Shown: one piece after another, positions 59,389-64,000 of the stretch | Position numbering within the stretch: position 1 is the stretch's first letter | Layout of the letters: every line of letters starts with the position of its first letter | Assembly (NCBI RefSeq): GCF_011492945.1 | Contig: NZ_CP045119.1 | Location: forward strand, 62,001-126,000 | DNA length: 64,000 nt | Source of the DNA: Rubrobacter tropicus | Lineage (GTDB): Bacteria > Actinomycetota > Rubrobacteria > Rubrobacterales > Rubrobacteraceae | Reading direction: 5' to 3' | Program-made: the position numbers and the translations under genes | The notes under the pieces: generated by a model | Told to the model about the DNA's origin: nothing | Databases searched by the model: none | The model's input: the letters and a program-made list of their open reading frames with translations, nothing else

Positions 59389-59741
59389 AGCGGCTTGCAG
59401 AACGATCGAACCCATCGCGAGTATATAGGGTTCTCAGGCTTTCAGGTTCTTAGGCTCTTAGGGATGGAGGGTCGAGGCTTGCCCGGGGTTTCGTGACGCA
59501 CCCCTTACAGCGGCTTGCGTGAAGGCTTCAGGCTACAGGAAAACCCGGAAGCCTAGCAGCGGTTTGCATTAGGACTGGGCCTTGAGGTTTTTGGGTTCTT
59601 GGGGATGGGTCTTGCCTTGGGTTTCGTGGCGCGCCCCTTTAAACCTAGGTGCCTCGAAGCCTTACGAACATCGAGGTTCTTTCCTTCTGCGAGCCGCTGT
59701 AGTTCGACGGTTTACGCCGGCGTGCGTTATTCTTAGTTCTC
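59386..59741. repeat. Intergenic region with repeat units and an imperfect tandem duplication
   Basis: About 350 bases without a gene. AGCGGCTTGC-like units occur three times (59389, 59510, 59558), the first joined to the TAG stop. Octad units AGGCTTTC, AGGTTCTT, AGGCTCTT lie at 59436-59460. A block of about 80 bases (around 59440-59520: TTCTTAGGGATGGAGGGTC and later GGGGTTTCGTGACGCACCCC) recurs imperfectly at about 59580-59645 (TTCTTGGGGATGGGTC, GGGTTTCGTGGCGCGCCCC). The AT-richer end (59705-59741) probably holds the lepB promoter. Confidence 0.6.
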
Positions 59742-60326
59742 ATGCCCGAAACGCCTTACTACGAAGACGATCATTTCCGGACCTCGGAAGGCGAACGCCC
59801 GAGCCGCAAGAAAAAGGGCGGCGGCGTCATCGAGTACCTGGTCATCCTGCTCGTCTCCTTCGCGCTCGTCTTCGGTTTCGTGCGGCCTTTCGTGGTCGAG
59901 GCGTTCTGGATACCTTCGGGGAGCATGATCCCGACGCTCGAGATCAACGACAGGGTCCTCGTAAACAAGTTCATCTACCGCTTCACCGAACCGAAACCGG
60001 GAGACATCGTCGTCTTCCAGAGCGTCGACGACAAGGACACGGACCTGATAAAGCGCGTGGTCGCCGTCGCCGGCGACAGGGTGTCGGTTCGAAACGGCCG
60101 CCTCTTCGTCGACGGCAAACCCCGGGAAGAACCCTTCACGAACAAGAAGTTCCCCGACAGGAGCTTCTTCGCCCCGGTAACGGTACCCAAAGGCCACGTC
60201 TTCGTGATGGGGGACAACAGGGCCAACTCGTCCGACTCCCGCGTCTTCGGGCCGCTCCCGAAAAAGAACATAGAGGGCGAGGCCTTCCTACGCTTCTGGC
60301 CGCTGGACAGGATCGGGCCGCTCTAG
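59742..60326 (+). CDS. lepB: Signal peptidase I (first of two)
   Basis: Cleaves signal peptides from exported proteins at the outer membrane face. A 194-residue type I signal peptidase with a cytosolic basic tail (RKKKGGG), one transmembrane helix (YLVILLVSFALVFGFVRPF), the nucleophile Ser in WIPSGSMIPTL, the general-base Lys in DLIKRVVAVAGD, and the C-terminal GDNRANSSDSRVFGPL box. ATG start; a second signal peptidase gene begins immediately after its stop. Confidence 0.95.
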   Translation: MPETPYYEDDHFRTSEGERPSRKKKGGGVIEYLVILLVSFALVFGFVRPFVVEAFWIPSGSMIPTLEINDRVLVNKFIYRFTEPKPGDIVVFQSVDDKDTDLIKRVVAVAGDRVSVRNGRLFVDGKPREEPFTNKKFPDRSFFAPVTVPKGHVFVMGDNRANSSDSRVFGPLPKKNIEGEAFLRFWPLDRIGPL

Positions 60327-60327
60327 C

Positions 60328-60918
60328 TTGAACGGGGAGCGAGAGGCCCGAACCCGCCGGATCAACCCGACGCTAAAAGCCCTCCTCGAGATCCCGGCAA
60401 TAGCCCTGATCTCCTTCGCGCTCGTCTTCGGCTTCGTCCGCCCCGTCGTCGCCGCCCCCTTCTACGTGGGCTCCGCGAGCATGGAGCCCACGCTGCACGG
60501 TTGCAAGGGATGCGCCAACGACCGGCTGCTCATAAACAAGCTCGCCTACGACGTAAGGGCCCCGAAACGGGGCGACATAGCCCTCTTCGAGGACCAGCAG
60601 GGAGGCGAAGACCCCCTGATAAAACGTGTAGTCGGCCTCCCCGGAGACAGACTGCGACTGCGAGAAGGAGAGCTCTACATAAACGGCGACCCCCTCGAAG
60701 AACCGTACGTAAAGAACGACCCCTGCAAGCCCGGCTACCCGAAGACCTGCTCCTTCGGCCCCGTAACCGTCCCCGAGAACCACTACTTCATGATGGGCGA
60801 CAACCGGACGAACTCGATCGACTCCCGCTTCTTCGGCCCCGTCCCAGAAGAAGACGTCATCGGCGAAGCCCTCGTCCGCTTCTGGCCGCCCGCCAGGGCC
60901 GGGGGCCCTGGCAGCTAG
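60328..60918 (+). CDS. Signal peptidase I (second, with extra cysteines)
   Basis: A 196-residue paralogue of the preceding gene with the same helix (ISFALVFGFVRPVVA), Ser in SASMEPTL, Lys in PLIKRVVGLPGD and GDNRTNSIDSRFFGP. It differs by two cysteine pairs in the exported catalytic domain: GCKGCANDR just after the nucleophile and DPCKPGYPKTC before the last box. These may form disulfides or bind metal. TTG 60328 is one base after the previous stop. The TAG stop begins an octad element. Confidence 0.9.
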   Translation: MNGEREARTRRINPTLKALLEIPAIALISFALVFGFVRPVVAAPFYVGSASMEPTLHGCKGCANDRLLINKLAYDVRAPKRGDIALFEDQQGGEDPLIKRVVGLPGDRLRLREGELYINGDPLEEPYVKNDPCKPGYPKTCSFGPVTVPENHYFMMGDNRTNSIDSRFFGPVPEEDVIGEALVRFWPPARAGGPGS

Positions 60919-61131
60919 TCAGCCGGTCAGCACTTCAGCCTGTCAGCCAGGTCGTCTGTGAGCGATACGTCTTCCGACAACCCAAACGCTGCGTCAAGCG
61001 CGGCCCGGTAGGACCGTGAGCGGCAAGAAGCTGACGGGCTGAAAGCGAGGGCCGCGGAGCGGGCCGATGCGTGCTGAGAGCGGAAGCCGAAGGCTGAAGC
61101 GTGCTGAAAGCCCGCGAAGCGGGCGTGCTTA
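60916..61131. repeat. Octad repeat element with mini-hairpins between convergent genes
   Basis: Left: TAGTCAGC, CGGTCAGC, ACTTCAGC, CTGTCAGC units (60916-60947). Right: GCTGACGGGCTGAAAGC (61031-61047), GTGCTGAGAGC, GGCTGAAGCGTGCTGAAAGC and a CCCGCGAAGCGGG hairpin (61110-61122). It ends in TTA 61129-61131, the stop of the minus-strand gene. Confidence 0.75.
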
Positions 61132-61512
61132 ACGAACCACCTGGTTCGTTACGGTGCGGGGGTCGAAGTAGGCGCGGAAGCGGCTTACCTTGCCGTCCTC
61201 TATCTCCAGGAGGCTGACGCCGTCGTAGGAGACGTCCCTGCCGTTGGCGTCGCCCGAGGTGGTCCATTCGAGGGCGGCGTGACCGTCTTCGTCGGCGAAG
61301 ACGTTGCGGAACTCGCTCTTCATGCTGCCGAAGGTGTCGCGGTAGCTCGTCCAGAACTCGCGCAGGCCGTCGTGGCCCGAGAAGGTCTTGGGGACCGCCA
61401 CGTTGCCGACGTCGCAGTCCTCGGTGTGGACCTCGACGAGGGCTCCGACGTCCCTGTCTTCTTCGAGCTTCCACAGGGCTTCCACGAATTTATCCGCGAC
61501 TTCCTTGGACAT
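61129..61512 (-). CDS. NTF2/SnoaL-like domain protein
   Basis: A 127-residue cone-shaped alpha+beta fold protein of the NTF2-like superfamily: FVEALWKLEEDRDVGALVEV, HTEDCDVGNVAVPKTFSGHD, LREFWTSYRDTFGSMKSEF and a final strand VSLLEIEDGKVSRFRAYFDP. The group includes isomerases, cyclases and non-enzymatic binding proteins, so the role is open. ATG 61512 has GGGGAG 5 bases upstream. Confidence 0.82.
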   Translation of the reverse strand: MSKEVADKFVEALWKLEEDRDVGALVEVHTEDCDVGNVAVPKTFSGHDGLREFWTSYRDTFGSMKSEFRNVFADEDGHAALEWTTSGDANGRDVSYDGVSLLEIEDGKVSRFRAYFDPRTVTNQVVR

Positions 61513-61649
61513 GCGACTCCCCTCGTGCGGGTTACGGTCTGCGACGAGGGTAGCGCTTACCCGTGGGCGCGGGCTGTAAATCCGCACCCACAGGCAAAGC
61601 TACAAAACGGCTGCAAAGAGTCGAGCCCACTGAACGGGACACCGACGAG

Positions 61650-61712
61650 GCCAAAAAGCTGAAAGCCGATCGCTGAAAGCCGCCGGCGCGGTTCGTCGCG
61701 CGAACCGCCCTA
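61650..61712. repeat. Heptad array and hairpin at the cyclophilin stop
   Basis: GCTGAAA, GCCGATC, GCTGAAA, GCCGCCG (61658-61685), then hairpin GCGGTTCG / CGAACCGC (61688-61695 with 61701-61708) and CTA 61710-61712, the minus-strand stop. The same layout as at 11183-11238. Confidence 0.72.
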
Positions 61713-62231
61713 GCCCTTCGGCACTTCTTCGATCTCGACGCGCTCGACGGTCTCGCCCGGCTCCCGGTCGCGCTGGGGGTCGCGCTCCTTTATGGAGTTC
61801 ACGACTTCCATCCCTTCGACGACCTCGCCGAAGACGGCGTGCCGACCGTCTAGCCAGGGCGTCGCCACGTGCGTTATGAAGAACTGCGAGCCGCCCGTGT
61901 TCGGGCCGGCGTTCGCCATCGAGAGGACGCCGGGCTTGTCGTGACGAAGCTCGGGGTGGAACTCGTCCGGGATCCTGTACCCCGGACCGCCGGTGCCAGT
62001 CCCCGTCGGGTCCCCGCCCTGGACCATGAAGTCCTTTATGACCCGGTGGAACGTCGTCCCGTCGAAGTACCCGTCTTGGGCCAGGAAGACGAAGTTGTTG
62101 ACCGTCTCGGGGGCCTCCTCGGCGAAGAGGCGTACCCTCACGGTTCCGTTGCCCGTGGCGAAGATCGCGTGGTAGTCGTAGCCCGGCTTGAGCGCCATCT
62201 CGGGCGGCCGGTCGTAGCTCTTCTCGGTCAT
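61710..62231 (-). CDS. Cyclophilin-type peptidyl-prolyl isomerase
   Basis: A 173-residue cytosolic isomerase with the cyclophilin core: [37 protein letters not shown] (catalytic Arg), [20 protein letters not shown] and [17 protein letters not shown]. Helps proline-limited folding. GAGGAGG lies before ATG 62231. Confidence 0.94.
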   Translation of the reverse strand: MTEKSYDRPPEMALKPGYDYHAIFATGNGTVRVRLFAEEAPETVNNFVFLAQDGYFDGTTFHRVIKDFMVQGGDPTGTGTGGPGYRIPDEFHPELRHDKPGVLSMANAGPNTGGSQFFITHVATPWLDGRHAVFGEVVEGMEVVNSIKERDPQRDREPGETVERVEIEEVPKG

Positions 62232-62363
62232 CCTGCCTCCTCGGTCAGTTGGAACCACACATGCTACCCGAAGTCCGCCCGATAACCAGCCGGGCCGCCG
62301 ATTGACGGGTTCTGGCGAGGATGCCATACTGCGCGCCGGATCGTTGGGAGAAGGAGGGGAGCG

Positions 62364-62660
62364 GTGGATCGGCTAACCATTATCGCCAAGCTGAAGGCCA
62401 AAAGCGGCGCCGAGGACCGGCTCTTCGAGGAGTGCCGCAAGCTCGTCGGGCCTACCCTGGCCGAGGAGGGATGCATGAACTATGACATGCACCGCTCCGT
62501 CGAGGACCCGGGACTGATCATGTTCTACGAGAACTGGACGAACCGGCCCCTGTGGGAGAAGCACATGGAGTCCCCGCACCTGCAGGAGTTCTCGGCCAAC
62601 ACCGACGGCATAGTCGAGGTGTGGGAGCTCTTCCAGGGCGAGAAGGTGGAGGGCGCCTGA
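62364..62660 (+). CDS. Antibiotic biosynthesis monooxygenase (ABM) domain protein
   Basis: A 98-residue ferredoxin-like ABM/YgiN-type monooxygenase: [60 protein letters not shown], and the final strand IVEVWELF. Members oxidise quinols or aromatic polyketides without cofactor. GTG 62364 has AAGGAGG upstream. Confidence 0.88.
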   Translation: MDRLTIIAKLKAKSGAEDRLFEECRKLVGPTLAEEGCMNYDMHRSVEDPGLIMFYENWTNRPLWEKHMESPHLQEFSANTDGIVEVWELFQGEKVEGA

Positions 62661-62713
62661 TCTCCGTCTTCGGGCCCCCGTAACGCCGCGATGATCCCAA
62701 CGGAAGGACGCCA

Positions 62714-63391
62714 GTGAAGATCACGTTCTACGCCCACGCCAGCTTCCGCCTGGAGGCCGACGGGCTCTCCGTCGTAACAGACCCCTACACGCCGGGTCCC
62801 GGGGGCTCGAATTTCGACCCGATAGACGAGCCGGCGGACCTCGTGATCATGTCCTCGGCCACCGACTCCTTCCACTCCGACCCGGGCCACGTGCGCGGCG
62901 ACCCCACGGTCGTGAACGCGCTGGAGTTGCCCCCGGAAGGAAAAGAAGTGCTTGGCCTCCATATCCGCCCGTTCCCCGCCATGGAGAGCATGACCTTCGA
63001 CTTCGGGCGCGACCCCGACGCGAACGCCCTGTACCTGTTCACGCTAGGGGGCCTGCGCGTGCTTCACATGGGCGACATCGGGAACCCCGTCCCGGAGGCG
63101 CACCTCGACGCGCTGGCCGGGAACGTGGACGTGCTCTTCGCGCTCACCGGCGCCCACGCGACGATCTCGCTCGAAGACCTCGACGCGGCCATAGCCGCCA
63201 TCGGCCCGCGCGTGGTGATCCCGATGCACTACTTCAGCCCACGGGGCGTGCTCGAGATCGAGCCCGTCGAGACCTTCCTCGAACGCTGCCCGGCCGACGC
63301 CGTGACCAGGGTCGGCGGACCCGAGCTCGAACTGACGCCCGAGACCCTGCCCGACTCGCTCCACGTCTACGTGCTTGAGCAATCGCGCTGA
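62714..63391 (+). CDS. Metallo-beta-lactamase-fold hydrolase (UlaG-like)
   Basis: A 225-residue MBL-fold protein: FYAHASFRLEADGLSVVTDP, NVLFALTGAHATISLEDLDA-type ending (VDVLFALTGAHATISLEDLD), and MHYFSPRGVLEIE. The classical HxHxDH zinc motif is not obvious (SSATDSFHSDPGHVRGDP stands in its place), as in UlaG/YtkL-like branches. Substrate unknown. GTG 62714; the upstream ABM gene ends 53 bases earlier. Confidence 0.8.
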   Translation: MKITFYAHASFRLEADGLSVVTDPYTPGPGGSNFDPIDEPADLVIMSSATDSFHSDPGHVRGDPTVVNALELPPEGKEVLGLHIRPFPAMESMTFDFGRDPDANALYLFTLGGLRVLHMGDIGNPVPEAHLDALAGNVDVLFALTGAHATISLEDLDAAIAAIGPRVVIPMHYFSPRGVLEIEPVETFLERCPADAVTRVGGPELELTPETLPDSLHVYVLEQSR

Positions 63392-63463
63392 TCTAGCCGT
63401 AGCTCCCCCTGTTGGCGTCTCAGGCGGTGGTCAAAACTCCCCCGACTCCCGCCCGCCGGTCTT

Positions 63464-64000
63464 CTACAGCGCGTAGTCTCCCGTGTGGGCCTCTTCGAGG
63501 TAGCGGGCGAGGAGCGTTATGGCGGCCTGGACGTCTTCGGCGTTGACCATCTCGTTCGGGGTGTGGACGTAGCGACAGGGGATGGAGAGGGTGATGGCCG
63601 GGATGCCGCCGTGCAGGCGCTGGACGCCGCCCGCGTCGGTGCCGCCGAAGGGGAGTATCTCCATCTGGTGCGGGATGTTCTCGCGCTCCGCTATGGCGCG
63701 GAAGTGCTCGACGAGCTTCGGGTGGCTTATGGAGTAGCCGTCCATGATCTTGAGCGCCACGCCCTTGCCTAGAGCGCTGATCTCGTTCTCGTTCCCCCCG
63801 CCCGGTATGTCCATCGCGAGCGTCACGTCGAGCGCCACGACGACCGTGGGCCGGAGCGCCGACCCGCTGGCCGCGGCCCCGCGCAGTCCCACCTCCTCCT
63901 GGGAAGTCGCTGCGGCGTACACGGTCGCCTCGTGGTCGCCGAGCGCCCTCATCGCCTCGTACATGACGAAGACGCCGATCCGGTCGTCCATCGCCTTGCC
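63464..64000 (-). CDS. M42 family metallopeptidase (5' end outside window)
   Basis: The C-terminal part of a tetrahedral M42 aminopeptidase. The frame is open to base 64000 and reads GKAMDDRIGVFVMYEAM, so the ATG at 63991 is internal. Visible motifs: the bridging metal Asp in AMDDRIG, catalytic Glu pair in TSQEEVGLRGA, VVALDVTLAMDIPG, and the final FGGTDAGGVQRLHGG and PCRYVHTPNEMV with the last metal histidine. About 150-180 N-terminal residues lie beyond the window. Confidence 0.92.
   Translation of the reverse strand, partial: GKAMDDRIGVFVMYEAMRALGDHEATVYAAATSQEEVGLRGAAASGSALRPTVVVALDVTLAMDIPGGGNENEISALGKGVALKIMDGYSISHPKLVEHFRAIAERENIPHQMEILPFGGTDAGGVQRLHGGIPAITLSIPCRYVHTPNEMVNAEDVQAAITLLARYLEEAHTGDYAL

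Noticed and set aside
11071-61712. CRISPR array interpretation of the tandem repeats
   Set aside because: Units are only 7-8 bp, adjoining with no spacers, and no cas genes are present.
62714-63391. Calling the MBL-fold protein a beta-lactamase or glyoxalase
   Set aside because: The canonical HxHxDH zinc motif is not evident; only the fold-level call is justified.
1-64000. tRNA or rRNA genes
   Set aside because: No intergenic stretch showed a T-loop GGTTCGANNC with matching acceptor stem, and none is long enough for rRNA.

Overview
The window reads as a chromosomal stretch of a high-GC actinobacterium. Rubrobacter or a close relative (class Rubrobacteria) fits best. This is inference from the gene content: an actinobacterial zwf-opcA-pgl operon, two luciferase-like enzymes of F420-dependent families, an Eis-type acetyltransferase, a succinylase-branch DAP/lysine cluster and many GTG/TTG starts. 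The unusually frequent ATA isoleucine codons in GC-rich genes also fit. No rRNA, tRNA, phage, insertion sequence or CRISPR array was recognised.

Layout. 1-3276: oxidative pentose phosphate operon (zwf, cut by the window edge; opcA; pgl). 3359-7870: a secreted protein, an extended SDR epimerase, then a redox pair (a DsbA-like protein whose first active-site Cys codon is TGA, followed by a CcdA/DsbD-type membrane electron carrier) and a lipoate ligase-like gene. 8073-12552: two secreted RTX-repeat proteins, an AI-2E family transporter and an orphan sugar-binding lipoprotein. 12751-19687: DAP/lysine genes dapE, dapD, dapC and lysA, with a PAS-LuxR regulator and a Uma2 gene between them. 19728-34347: mixed accessory genes (acetyltransferases, hydrolase, AAA ATPase with a cysteine-rich N-terminus, MerR regulator divergent from an extra ribosomal protein L11, GH16 glucanase, PPOX and DUF4188 genes, PadR regulator with a clear operator, Eis acetyltransferase, F420-type oxidoreductase).

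34413-48612: a nitrogen and nucleobase salvage region. It holds a formamidase, an APC permease, cytosine deaminase (codA), an NCS1 permease, dihydropyrimidinase, a class-III aminotransferase, an N-carbamoyl amidohydrolase, a second NCS1 permease, a LysE exporter, an F420-type LLM oxidoreductase and a short adenosylhomocysteinase-like protein. Together they outline cytosine to uracil and then reductive pyrimidine breakdown to beta-alanine and its semialdehyde. The classical dihydropyrimidine dehydrogenase is absent here, and the LLM enzyme is a candidate replacement. 48719-64000: a PGM1-like ATP-grasp ligase, purE-purK, trxB, receiver proteins, sugE/gdx-polX, PAP2, DedA, TauE/SafE, tandem signal peptidases, an NTF2-like protein, cyclophilin, ABM monooxygenase, an MBL hydrolase and a partial M42 peptidase.

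Two observations stand out. First, the DsbA-like gene at 5481-6257 is very probably a selenoprotein with a U-x-x-C active site, coupled to its own CcdA partner. Second, many gene ends carry arrays of 7-bp or 8-bp units (TCAGC-containing), often as two inverted arms. The first three bases of an array are frequently the TAG/TAA stop codon of the adjacent gene, and GC-rich hairpins often lie beside them. These look like a family of palindromic intergenic elements that serve as gene 3' ends.
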